This document shows positions 6,316 through 13,756 of a DNA stretch of 19,315 bases, piece by piece (position 1 is the stretch's first letter; each line of letters begins with the position of its first letter). This DNA is from JAYZBC01 sp036339375 (GTDB taxonomy: Bacteria > Pseudomonadota > Alphaproteobacteria > MPNO01 > UBA2964): positions 1 through 19,315 of the forward strand of contig JAYZBC010000088.1 of NCBI GenBank assembly GCA_036339375.1, written 5' to 3'. The notes below the pieces were generated by a model. It did not search any database. It saw nothing but the letters and a program-made list of their open reading frames with translations, and was not told the origin of the DNA. Position numbers and translations under genes: made by a program.

Positions 6316-7362
6316 TCAAAGGTCTCGTAACTTGGGTGCGACTTCTTTTGTAAATAGGGCAAAGGAGTTCATAGCTTCTTTCAAGGTCATAGAACCGAAA
6401 AATAAATATGCTAGTAAATAATTCACCCCAAGAAATTTGACTTGTCGAATTAGTTCATTCGTTACTGTTGCGGGGCTTCCAGCGACAACCATTTCCATTT
6501 CTTGCCAACTTTCAAAAGTCTGCCCTCTATGGATATTGTTTCGATTTGTGAGGTCATTGTTGCCATATCTTTTACGCAACCAATTTAGGCTCCGGGCGTG
6601 GTGTTCTAGAGCAGGTTTTGCAATTCGTTCTGCCTCCGCATCTGTTTCCGCCACATAAATATGCCGTAACTGGCCGATTACCGCTCCCCCTTTAAATCCT
6701 TCTTTACTTTGTTTCGGCCCTCCGCGTTCTTTCAACGCTTGGCGATAGGCATCTATATTTTCCTTTGCGTGAGAGGTGGAGCCATTGGCGGTAAAATGTA
6801 TTCCCTGTTGGCCTGCCCAAGTCGCTCCGACTTTATTGGAAGATCCGTACCAGAATGGGGGATGTGGCTTTTGAAGTGGCCGCAAAGCCATTGGGACCTT
6901 GGCGTAATCAAAATATTTCCCGGAATAGCTGAATTCGTCACCGGTTAAAGCGGCTGTTAGGCATTGGTAAGCATCAATAAAAATATTGCGAGAGTCATCA
7001 TGATCAATTTTATGAAAATTTAATTCAAATGGTGATACGCCTCGCCCAACCCCTACTTCAAGCCGCCCTTTGCTGAGGTGATCTAACATACAAATTTCTT
7101 CAGCAAGACGAAGAGGTGTGCAAAGCGTTAATAAATAAACGAGCGCCCCCATTCTGATGTTTTTTGTTGCTCGTGCTACGGCGCTCAAATAAATACTGGG
7201 TGCGGGAACCATGTTCAGTGGTGAGGAATGATGTTCCGCCACGTGAAGGCAATAGAACTCTGCTTGATCTGCAGCTGTGACAAACTCAAGTCTTTCATCG
7301 AACTGTTGTGCTAAAGGACGATCTACGCATCGTTCCAAATGATCGAAAAGACCTATTTTCAA
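6316..7362 (-). CDS. LLM class flavin-dependent oxidoreductase (bacterial luciferase-like monooxygenase)
   Basis: This 348-residue protein is a TIM-barrel FMN-dependent monooxygenase of the luciferase-like family. Evidence is the MKIGLFDHLER start, AEHHSSPLNMVPAPSIYLSA at residues 42-61, MGALVYLLTL (71-80), LDHLSKGRLEVGVGRGVSPFE (93-113, the typical family signature) and PPFWYGSS further on. Such enzymes oxidise a range of organic substrates with reduced flavin supplied by a separate reductase; the substrate here cannot be read. The start codon is TTG: AGGAG lies about 10 nt upstream, the first residues match homologue starts, and there is no nearby in-frame ATG. No flavin reductase gene is adjacent. 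The gene lies between the TctC terminator upstream and its own hairpin downstream, so it is probably transcribed alone. Confidence 0.9.
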   Translation of the reverse strand: MKIGLFDHLERCVDRPLAQQFDERLEFVTAADQAEFYCLHVAEHHSSPLNMVPAPSIYLSAVARATKNIRMGALVYLLTLCTPLRLAEEICMLDHLSKGRLEVGVGRGVSPFELNFHKIDHDDSRNIFIDAYQCLTAALTGDEFSYSGKYFDYAKVPMALRPLQKPHPPFWYGSSNKVGATWAGQQGIHFTANGSTSHAKENIDAYRQALKERGGPKQSKEGFKGGAVIGQLRHIYVAETDAEAERIAKPALEHHARSLNWLRKRYGNNDLTNRNNIHRGQTFESWQEMEMVVAGSPATVTNELIRQVKFLGVNYLLAYLFFGSMTLKEAMNSFALFTKEVAPKLRDL

Positions 7363-7377
7363 AGGTAATTATCTCCT
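7363..7377 (-). promoter_or_regulatory. Ribosome binding site that fixes the TTG start of the LLM gene
   Basis: On the minus strand AGGAGA (7372-7377) precedes the TTG at 7362-7360 by 9-10 nt. No in-frame ATG or GTG lies between, and the peptide starting at TTG (MKIGLF) matches the family N-terminus. Confidence 0.65.
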
Positions 7378-7444
7378 ATTTGTTTTCTTGGTGAGGCAAA
7401 TGGTTTTGGTTAGTGGGATTTGAGAATGAAGTGATAAAAATATT

Positions 7445-7482
7445 AACAAAAACGGCCCCAAAACGTAAGTTTTGAGGCCGTT
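7445..7482 (-). terminator. Intrinsic terminator downstream of the TctC receptor gene
   Basis: On the minus strand AACGGCC-T-CAAAAC-TTAC-GTTTTG-G-GGCCGTT forms a stem of 7 plus 6 bp with one mismatch and a tetraloop, followed by TTTGTT; together with the stem's own final TT this gives a five-T run. It lies 45 bp past the stop codon at 7527 and 83 bp before the LLM start, so it separates the two transcription units. Confidence 0.88.
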
Positions 7483-7526
7483 GCTCACTGAGTAGTTTTT
7501 TGTTTTTAAATTTTCGAAACTCGAAT

Positions 7527-8561
7527 TTATTTCCTTCTTGTATAAACCCTCTTTTTTATTGCTTTGACAATTTCCGGTGTCGCAGCATCAAAACCAGCAT
7601 TGATTAATGCAGTGATTTGTTTATGTGTGACTGGTGAATGCTCCACCCTGCGCTTTTTAATATCTTCTATAAAGCTAGGATGATACATCATTTCGCTAAA
7701 CGATTTCCTTAAAATTTTCACCACTTTTTTGGGTGTACCAGGTGGCACATAAAATGCTTGCCCTACTTTCAGGTTCATACCAAGAACCTCGTACATTTTT
7801 GCTTCCATCGAACCGGGTTTGAGAAGGTCGTCTAAACGAGGAACACCTTTTGCAAATTTGCTTGGGGACTTCGGCCCATACATAATAATAGGTTTCACCA
7901 AACCCTTGGGGAGCCAGGTGGGACGAACTCCTGTGAAGCCTGAAAGGAAATTATTACGACCCATCGTCTCACCTTTTTCAACTGAGACGTTCATTCGGCC
8001 GCCGCCTTTATACCCGTAAATTAATTTCATTTTGGTGCCAAGTGTGGCATTTACCAAACGGGGAAATATTGACCCGGAAGACGCAAAACCACTGGTCGCA
8101 AGAGTTGTTTCCTTTGTTTTGATGTCGTTCAAGGTTTTAATTCCGCTAGTATGCCAGAAAAAGACTCCGGCTGCCCTTGCCGCGGGTGCACCCAACCAAT
8201 TAAATTTTCGTGCGTCGTACCTTACTTTTCGGATTAAAGGGGTAGTTATGACGCCAGGAGCAACCATTGCAATGTAGGTGCCATCTTTTGGGGCAACATT
8301 CATCATGTATGCAGCGGATTTTGCACCGCCTCCACCAGGCATATTCTGGATAACAGTCTTGGGGTCACCTGGAATATATTTTTTGATATTGCGTTGCACG
8401 AGTTGGCAGTAAACATGATAGGTACCACCAGAACCAGATGGGACCTGAACCGTCACTTGTTTACCAGCAAAATAATTTTCCGCAGATACTGTGGTTCCAA
8501 CTGCTGCGAAAGCAGCAACTACAGCCGTTGAAACAAAAATTTTCATCGAATTGATCAACAC
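7527..8561 (-). CDS. Tripartite tricarboxylate transporter (TctC/Bug family) periplasmic substrate-binding protein
   Basis: This 344-residue protein is a TctC/Bug-type extracytoplasmic receptor. A Sec signal peptide (MKIFVSTAVVAAFAAVG...VSA, cleavage probably before ENYF) precedes a two-lobe binding fold. Family markers are YFAGKQVTVQVPSGSGGTY, VIQNMPGGGGAKSAAYM, APKDGTYIAMVAPG, TLATSGFASSGS and FYVPPGTPKKVVKIL. Receptors of this kind bind carboxylates and related small acids; the ligand is not readable. No TctA or TctB membrane subunits are in the window, so it is an orphan receptor. The start is ambiguous: GGGAGGA (8566-8572) is 4 nt from GTG at 8561 and 7 nt from TTG at 8558, while the ATG at 8546 (the signal-peptide MKIF) is more than 15 nt away. 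The gene is followed by a strong hairpin terminator. Confidence 0.92.
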   Translation of the reverse strand: MLINSMKIFVSTAVVAAFAAVGTTVSAENYFAGKQVTVQVPSGSGGTYHVYCQLVQRNIKKYIPGDPKTVIQNMPGGGGAKSAAYMMNVAPKDGTYIAMVAPGVITTPLIRKVRYDARKFNWLGAPAARAAGVFFWHTSGIKTLNDIKTKETTLATSGFASSGSIFPRLVNATLGTKMKLIYGYKGGGRMNVSVEKGETMGRNNFLSGFTGVRPTWLPKGLVKPIIMYGPKSPSKFAKGVPRLDDLLKPGSMEAKMYEVLGMNLKVGQAFYVPPGTPKKVVKILRKSFSEMMYHPSFIEDIKKRRVEHSPVTHKQITALINAGFDAATPEIVKAIKKRVYTRRK

Positions 8562-8684
8562 ATAGTCCTCCCTAAAATGATCTCAATTAGTATTTAAAAG
8601 CAACACTTAAAAACTCTATACTTATTTCAAGAAAATGCTAGCACTGAATTGTGTAGCCGTCGAATCGAATATTTACTTTATTTT

Positions 8685-8722
8685 AAGAAAAAATTTTCTT
8701 GCTCTAGCAAGTTTTCGAAAAC
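8685..8722. repeat. Run of three abutting palindromes in an intergenic spacer
   Basis: Three dyads abut or slightly overlap: AAGAAAA-AA-TTTTCTT (8685-8700), CTTGC-TCTA-GCAAG (8698-8711) and the perfect GTTTTCGAAAAC (8711-8722). They lie in the 8562-8797 spacer between the end of the short-chain dehydrogenase gene and the start of the TctC gene, which holds no other gene I can see. On the minus strand CTTGCTAGAGCAAG is followed by AAAATTTTTTC, a weak terminator arrangement for the four-gene operon ending at 8798. An operator for the TctC gene is also possible. Confidence 0.4.
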
Positions 8723-8797
8723 AATTTTAAATCAATCTAAAGAATACGTTCCTGATTCAAGTTTTTCCTGCCCCAATCTAGCTTTGGTTTATAAATT

Positions 8798-9502
8798 TTA
8801 GTCAAATTTGATTACCCTCTTTAAGGGTGTCATGTTAATCTCGTCAAAAACAGTACCTGCCCGGGCAGCAAAAATATTTCTGGCCATAATAGCCACGTCG
8901 TTGGGTTCAATTGCATTTTCTTGTTTATCCCCGGGGCGAAAGTTAAGGTTTTCAAAAAAAGGGGTTCGTACCATTCCAGGGTTGATAAGGCTTACTCGTA
9001 CATTCGTACTGGCACATTCCTCGCGGATGGCTTGAGAAAAACCTCTAACGCCAAATTTAGCCGCACAGTAAAGGCTACCGTTTTTGGCTCCGTTTAACGC
9101 CGCTTCAGACCCAATAAACAAAATATCCCCCCGTTTCTGCGCCTTAAAATGCGGAAGAATCGTGCGTGTAACCACTAAATGAGAGGTTAGGTTAGTACTG
9201 ATATAATCCCCAATTTGTCTTACTGAAAAATTCTCCAATTTTTCAAAATGCCCGTACCCCGCATTACTAACCAGACCATTTAAATTTGGGTGTGAGGAAA
9301 TTATTTTTTTTAAACAATCGAGTAACTCATTTAAGTCAGACACATTAACTGAAAAGGTTTTATATCTTTTGGTGTTTGGTTGAAATTTATCGTGGCTCCG
9401 GGCAATTCCAATTACAGTTGCACCATCTTTCAAAAAAATCTCTGTTATTGCTCGGCCAATTCCACTGGAACTTCCCGTAATTAAAATGACCCTGTCTTTC
9501 AT
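8798..9502 (-). CDS. Short-chain dehydrogenase/reductase (SDR), last gene of the SPL operon
   Basis: This 234-residue classical SDR has the Rossmann nucleotide loop TGSSSGIG (9-16), NAG (80-82) and the catalytic S132, Y145 and K149 (SLYCAAK). PGMVRTPFF follows the active site as usual. It should oxidise or reduce an alcohol/carbonyl group with NAD(P); the substrate is unknown. The ATG at 9502 is chosen because it overlaps the upstream stop as ATGA and begins directly with the first beta strand. A longer frame back to a TTG at 9589 would only add residues antisense to no known feature and would overlap the radical SAM gene by 91 bp. Overlap and position make it the terminal gene of a translationally coupled operon with the radical SAM, nucleosidase and glycosyltransferase genes. 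Confidence 0.9.
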   Translation of the reverse strand: MKDRVILITGSSSGIGRAITEIFLKDGATVIGIARSHDKFQPNTKRYKTFSVNVSDLNELLDCLKKIISSHPNLNGLVSNAGYGHFEKLENFSVRQIGDYISTNLTSHLVVTRTILPHFKAQKRGDILFIGSEAALNGAKNGSLYCAAKFGVRGFSQAIREECASTNVRVSLINPGMVRTPFFENLNFRPGDKQENAIEPNDVAIMARNIFAARAGTVFDEINMTPLKRVIKFD

Positions 9503-10533
9503 AAGATGGCCCGGCCCTCTGCCTGTACTTCCGAAGTACACTGGAAAACAATAGTGTCTGAAATAAAATTGGTAAACATTTCCTGACAAAAGTCAGCCAT
9601 CTCTTCTTCAATTTCCGGTTTATACGCTACTAACCCGTCTTTTTCAGGTAGAGCCCCCGCAAAAAGTTTTTCCTCGGGATAAAATTTAACGATTTTTCGA
9701 AACATTGCTTTTGGGAACCTGAGTGGCCCATAGCTGACGGAATGAATGGAAGCAGTGGGTATGGTTGCAAAAATTAAATCAAACAGTTCTTTGTATTGCA
9801 TTTTCCAGTTAATGCCGTAAATGAGTGGGTCAAAACGCAGGCCTATTTTCCAACCCAGCTTTGCCAATCTTACCATTGCTCCCAGGCGCCTATCGATTGA
9901 TGGTGCCTTGTGATCCAGTGCTTGGGAAATAATTTTGGGCATAAGACTATAGGCTATTACACAATTATCTATAGGTGTTATAGATTCTAAGGGCTTAATC
10001 TGAACACTTTTCGTGCGCAGTTCGAGTAAGGCTGATTTGAAGTTTTTAAAAACAGGTAACAAGTGTGCAGCAAAACCTGTAATGTTTTCCATCGCTAGGG
10101 AGTCGCAGTCGTATCCAGAGAAAAATGTTATACTATCGTTGGGGTGTTGCTGAATGCATTTGCTTAGCGCCCTATCAAAATCTTCATAGTTTACAAATAA
10201 GACGTAGTTCGCTGAAGAGTACATTCCCTGTAAAAAACAATACCGACAGTCGTACAAACAGTTGTTCATATGAGCAAAGTAAAAATTTCTTACACCACCA
10301 ATTCCAAAACCTTCAGGGGTAGGAAGTACGTGTCTCTTGTGTTTTTTGGCTAAAATAAGAGCCGGCTTAAGTTTTTGCAGACGAAAATTTTGGGATCGTT
10401 TATTAAATAATTCACCATAGCGCTCGATGGGAATGTGCCGCGCTTTTGCAAAACGTTCTAATAAAAATTGAGTTCTCGGGTAATTGCTGACTTCTTCTTC
10501 AAAATAAATGGTGTCAATCACGACTTGCCCCAT
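9499..10533 (-). CDS. Spore photoproduct lyase (SPL)-family radical SAM protein
   Basis: This 344-residue protein carries a radical SAM [4Fe-4S] motif, C92-x3-C96-x2-C99, in the context CLYDCRYCFLQGMYSS, and C-x3-C-x2-CYLQ is the hallmark of the SPL family. Other family parts are FVNYEDFDRAL, an acidic DCDSLAMENITGF segment (142-154), LLELRTKS, IAYSLMPK, APSIDRRLGAMVRLAKLGWKIGLRFDP (210-236) and YGPLRFPKAM. SPL itself repairs spore-specific thymine dimers, but this organism is not a spore former by context and the neighbours are metabolic, so DNA repair is unlikely. It more probably makes a radical-based change in a small molecule or lipid. The ATG at 10533 overlaps the upstream nucleosidase gene by 16 nt, and its TGA overlaps the SDR start by 4 nt. 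Confidence 0.88.
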   Translation of the reverse strand: MGQVVIDTIYFEEEVSNYPRTQFLLERFAKARHIPIERYGELFNKRSQNFRLQKLKPALILAKKHKRHVLPTPEGFGIGGVRNFYFAHMNNCLYDCRYCFLQGMYSSANYVLFVNYEDFDRALSKCIQQHPNDSITFFSGYDCDSLAMENITGFAAHLLPVFKNFKSALLELRTKSVQIKPLESITPIDNCVIAYSLMPKIISQALDHKAPSIDRRLGAMVRLAKLGWKIGLRFDPLIYGINWKMQYKELFDLIFATIPTASIHSVSYGPLRFPKAMFRKIVKFYPEEKLFAGALPEKDGLVAYKPEIEEEMADFCQEMFTNFISDTIVFQCTSEVQAEGRAIL

Positions 10534-11357
10534 TCAATTTTGTGAGCATCTAACTTGGTTGTTAATTTATATACCACTGTCTTAGCATCTGGGCAGCCCT
10601 CTAAATAAGACCTTGGATTTTTTTCCGGAAAAAATGCTTGCCAGCGCCCAAGAAGATGCTTCAGTTGATGCTGTCGACTTTGACTGAATTTCCAATTTTG
10701 AGTTATTGAATCATACCCGATCGGCACGGTCAGGCGCTCGCGTTCCTTTTCCATAAAGGGTGCCATTTCGAAAATTATGTTAGAAATATCATCGACGTTA
10801 GAAGAAACAAGATGATAAATTTTCCCTGACGAAAGTTTTCTGATATCGAAATTGGGTCCATCTGAAACAATTTTGAAAACTATAACCAATTGTTGGCATG
10901 ATAAACGGCAGGCTATGTTAAAGAAGGCGGATGCTTCCATGTCGAATAAATCCTCACTTCGATAATTTGTTTCGGGTGTGTCAACCGTCACCAGAGAAGA
11001 GCGCCCAACCGGTGATGAAATTAAAGGCCTCGGGTAAAAAGTGTGGCCGGTTGATCTTTCTGTAATTTTATCGACCAAAAAAAGTGATCCATAATCACCT
11101 CTTTTGGCTCCAGCAATTCCCACATTAATCCACAAAGTCCAGGGTTCTGCCTGGCTCACGTGATGGAGATACATTGTTGCCGCAGCGGCATGGACTCTAC
11201 CAATTCCGGATATTGTTAACCAATTATTTTCCGTTACATCTTTAAATACGGGGTAGGGGCCAGCTTGGCCGGCTGAAGCCATTTTGTATTTTTCTCTAAT
11301 AACTGCCGCTTCGGTTTTCAACGCCACAACCCAGCAGTTGGTTACTTGCACGCCCAT
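10518..11357 (-). CDS. Nucleoside phosphorylase / MTAN-like N-glycosidase
   Basis: This 279-residue protein has the purine nucleoside phosphorylase/MTA-SAH nucleosidase (PNP_UDP_1) core: VALKTEAAVI (11-20), ISGIGRVHAAAA (49-60, the GIG-x-V/I-x-A-A motif), INVGIAGA (77-84), FDMEASAFFNIA (138-149, with the Glu that contacts the ribose) and FKIVSDGP (161-168, with D166 equivalent to the catalytic Asp of MTAN). It should cleave an N-glycosidic bond, probably of an adenosine-like substrate. About 75 residues follow the usual end of the fold (roughly 205-279, basic and helical) and are unassigned. The ATG at 11357 overlaps the glycosyltransferase TAA by one base (TAATG), and the 3' end overlaps the radical SAM gene. 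The adjoining radical SAM gene suggests a substrate derived from S-adenosylmethionine. Confidence 0.85.
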   Translation of the reverse strand: MGVQVTNCWVVALKTEAAVIREKYKMASAGQAGPYPVFKDVTENNWLTISGIGRVHAAAATMYLHHVSQAEPWTLWINVGIAGAKRGDYGSLFLVDKITERSTGHTFYPRPLISSPVGRSSLVTVDTPETNYRSEDLFDMEASAFFNIACRLSCQQLVIVFKIVSDGPNFDIRKLSSGKIYHLVSSNVDDISNIIFEMAPFMEKERERLTVPIGYDSITQNWKFSQSRQHQLKHLLGRWQAFFPEKNPRSYLEGCPDAKTVVYKLTTKLDAHKIEWGKS

Positions 11358-12232
11358 TAGAGGCAGGAGCTGTTAAATTGTTTTTTGCACGCCATAAATT
11401 TCCCCCATGTTTCAAGTTTTGATGAATACAGCTTTATAATGTCTTGGTTGTTTCTTTTTATGGCACCATTGATAAGAATTTTAAGTTTTTGAACGAGCAT
11501 TTCATGTGTCGCAACCTTTTGATCGTGCCTAATGTGTTTGTGTTTTAGAATCCCTTCAAGAGCTGTTATCCGATACCTATCCATTCCCCAGTATTTATTA
11601 GATAGCTGGTCTTGGTGCCCACCGTGTTTAAAGGTCAACGGCTCATCGATGTACAGTACCTCTTCTTGCATTGTAACCCGAAGCCAAAGGTCATAATCCT
11701 CGCAGGCAGGCAGGTCTTCATTAAAATTTCCAACTTCTTGAAACAAGTTTTTCTTAACAAGAACACTGCTCGGAGAAATACAGCACAACGCAAGGCAGTT
11801 TTTAAAAATGTTGCCACCGCTTTTTTTATGTTTTTTCATTTGGTTGATGCGGCGCCCACAGCGATACCAAATTTCATCGGTGTGAATAAGGCGATATCCT
11901 GATTGTTTTCGGTGTAACTTAACCTGTTTTTCTAGTTTTGATGGGTGCCAAGCGTCATCGGAATCGAGAAATGCTATCCAATTTCCTTTCGCAATCGCAA
12001 TACCCCGATTGCGCGCTGCGCTCACACCGCGTTTGGTTGCTGAAATAATGACAACGGCGGGATAGTTAGTTTTGAGCATGGAGTTAGTGCCATCCTGGGA
12101 ACCATTATCGACAACAATTACTTCATCAGGCAGTAGTGTTTGTTTCAGAACAGAATCCAAGGCTCGGGGCAGGGTAGTGCACCTGTTGAGAGTTGGAATT
12201 ACGACCGATATTGAAATTGAACTGTTATCCAT
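11357..12232 (-). CDS. Family 2 glycosyltransferase, first gene of the SPL operon
   Basis: This GT-A fold enzyme of about 291 residues opens with ISISVVIPTLNR. Numbering from the GTG frame, it has VVDNGSQDGT (43-52), SAARNRGIAIAKG, the metal- and nucleotide-sugar-binding FLDSDDAWHP (91-100, DSDD at 93-96) and the acceptor-side EDYDLWLRV (181-189) carrying the likely base. The block HTDEIWYRCGRRINQMKKHKKSGG (from 120) with SPSSVLV after it marks a sub-group I recall as widespread but uncharacterised. It should transfer a sugar from a nucleotide donor at the cytoplasmic face; donor and acceptor are unknown, and it has no membrane segment. The start could be ATG at 12232 or GTG at 12241; neither has a clear ribosome site. 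It is the first gene of four, with the 133-bp spacer to guaD upstream. Confidence 0.85.
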   Translation of the reverse strand: MDNSSISISVVIPTLNRCTTLPRALDSVLKQTLLPDEVIVVDNGSQDGTNSMLKTNYPAVVIISATKRGVSAARNRGIAIAKGNWIAFLDSDDAWHPSKLEKQVKLHRKQSGYRLIHTDEIWYRCGRRINQMKKHKKSGGNIFKNCLALCCISPSSVLVKKNLFQEVGNFNEDLPACEDYDLWLRVTMQEEVLYIDEPLTFKHGGHQDQLSNKYWGMDRYRITALEGILKHKHIRHDQKVATHEMLVQKLKILINGAIKRNNQDIIKLYSSKLETWGKFMACKKQFNSSCL

Positions 12233-12374
12233 TTTAGTCACGCCAGTTTTTTGTTTTTGATTGCAACGATAGGGATCATAAAGGTCTTATCAGCTGTTTG
12301 TTAGTTTTTAATTTTTGAGGAAAATTCTTTTTTCGTTCCTTTCAGGCCATCATCAACCTGTACAAAAAGAGATT

Positions 12375-13679
12375 TTAGCTCCTTTCAGAGTTAAAAATGC
12401 GGACACCATTTGCATAGGTTGCGCGGATTGCCCGGTCGTCGGCTAAAATCATTTGCGTGAAAAGAACATCACTGAAGGATTCCGCCTGCAGTACCCGTTG
12501 TTTAATTAATGGAGTTGAGTGGAGGTCAATTACCGCAAAATCTGCCTCAAAACCTGGTTTAATGAAACCAATTTGATTACCAAGACCCAAAGCTTCTGCA
12601 CCTCCAGAACTAGACATCCAAAAGGCTTCTTCCGGAGTTAAAATATAATGGTTCATTAGAGCTATTTCGTATGCGGCCTTCATTGTGATAAATGGAGAAA
12701 AGGAGGTGCCCCCGCCAACGTCGCTCCCTAATAAAATTTTTAGGCCCGCCCTACGCATATCCCCTAGACGAAACAAGCCGCTATTCATAAACAAGTTGGA
12801 TGTAGGACAATGAACGAATTTTGTTTCAGTTTCTTTAGCTTGAGCTAAATCTGTTTCATCCATGTGAATTGCATGACCAAACATCGACCGAGGACCAAGA
12901 AGGTTGAAACGAGCATAAACATCTAAATAGGAACGGGATTCTGGAAAAAGTTCAGCCACCCACTTAATTTCAGCCATATTTTCTGACACATGTGACTGGA
13001 GGTAAATATCTGAATATTTTTCCATTAACGCACTGCAAACTTCGAGTTGAGCTGGGCTGCTAGTGGGTGCAAACCTTGGGGTAACCGCGTAAAGGCATCG
13101 ACCCCTATTATGCCATTTTTGGATTAAAGCTAGGCATTCCTCATACCCCTTTTCTGGTGTATCCCTTAAATTCTGAGGGGCATTTCGGTCCATTAAAATT
13201 TTTCCGGCGATCATGCGAAGACCGCGCAAATTTGATTCCTCAAAAAAAGCCTGGGCGGATTCTGGGTGCACCGTACAATATACCGCGGCCGTTGTTACAC
13301 CATTTGCAGTTAATTGATCTAGGAAAAATTTTGCACGGGTTTTGGCAAATTCAAGATTCGAGAACCGGGCTTCTTCAGGAAACGTAAACTTTTTTAACCA
13401 TTCTAAAAGTTCCGGACCAAAAGACGCTATGATACCCGCTTGGGGGTAGTGTGTATGGGCATCTACAAACCCCGGCATGATAAGATTAACGCCATAGTCA
13501 TGTCTGCTTGCCCCATTATTAATGTGGTGGGGAATTAAACTTCGTTCGCCGACCCAAACAATTTTACCGTCTTCGATAGCAACAGCACCATCTTTTCGAA
13601 AGACGGCAGCTTCCTTTTTCTTTGCTGGGTTTCCCTCAAAAGTTAGGATCTGGCCTGTGAGGATGAGACGTTCAGGCAT
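12375..13679 (-). CDS. guaD: Guanine deaminase
   Basis: This 434-residue amidohydrolase converts guanine to xanthine and ammonia in the cytoplasm, feeding xanthine dehydrogenase. The zinc site is complete: H75 and H77 in PGFVDAHTHYPQ, H230 in QSHVSEN, H269 in FGHAIHMDE and D320 in LLGSDVGGG, with E233 as the proton shuttle. Spacing matches human guanine deaminase as I remember it. TPRFAPTSSP (200-209) and HCPTSNLFMNSGLF (290-303) are guanine deaminase-specific and exclude most related amidohydrolases such as chlorohydrolases. The ATG at 13679 is supported by GAGGGAG just upstream. It follows the ABC transporter genes on the same strand, separated by a hairpin terminator, so its expression may be set partly by read-through. 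It is the last gene of the purine module. Confidence 0.95.
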   Translation of the reverse strand: MPERLILTGQILTFEGNPAKKKEAAVFRKDGAVAIEDGKIVWVGERSLIPHHINNGASRHDYGVNLIMPGFVDAHTHYPQAGIIASFGPELLEWLKKFTFPEEARFSNLEFAKTRAKFFLDQLTANGVTTAAVYCTVHPESAQAFFEESNLRGLRMIAGKILMDRNAPQNLRDTPEKGYEECLALIQKWHNRGRCLYAVTPRFAPTSSPAQLEVCSALMEKYSDIYLQSHVSENMAEIKWVAELFPESRSYLDVYARFNLLGPRSMFGHAIHMDETDLAQAKETETKFVHCPTSNLFMNSGLFRLGDMRRAGLKILLGSDVGGGTSFSPFITMKAAYEIALMNHYILTPEEAFWMSSSGGAEALGLGNQIGFIKPGFEADFAVIDLHSTPLIKQRVLQAESFSDVLFTQMILADDRAIRATYANGVRIFNSERS

Positions 13680-13692
13680 TTTTCTCCCTCAC

Positions 13693-13740
13693 TTTTGCTT
13701 AAAAGCAAAAAAGCGAATGCTACCTAATTACGCATCCGCT
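13693..13740 (-). terminator. Intercistronic intrinsic terminator between the BMP receptor gene and guaD
   Basis: On the minus strand AGCGGATGC (13740-13732) pairs with GCATTCGCT (13720-13712) around an 11-nt loop, 9 bp with one G-U pair, and is followed by TTTTTGCTTTT. The T-run is itself part of a second dyad, TTTTGCTT-AA-AAGCAAAA (13693-13710). The main stem lies 17 bp past the receptor stop and ends about 30 bp before the guaD start, so it should end or attenuate the transporter transcript and allow lower guaD expression by read-through. Confidence 0.85.
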
Positions 13741-13756
13741 CTTTGAAACAAAAAAA

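Noticed and set aside
9503..9589. Extension of the SDR frame upstream to a TTG at 9589
   Set aside because: It would overlap the radical SAM gene by 91 bp and add residues unlike any SDR start. The ATGA overlap at 9502 gives a natural coupled start directly before the first Rossmann strand.
12242..12374. Terminator or promoter in the guaD to glycosyltransferase spacer
   Set aside because: Only short imperfect pairings such as AGGAA/TTCCT were found, with no stem and U-run together and no well-spaced promoter boxes; nothing here can be supported.
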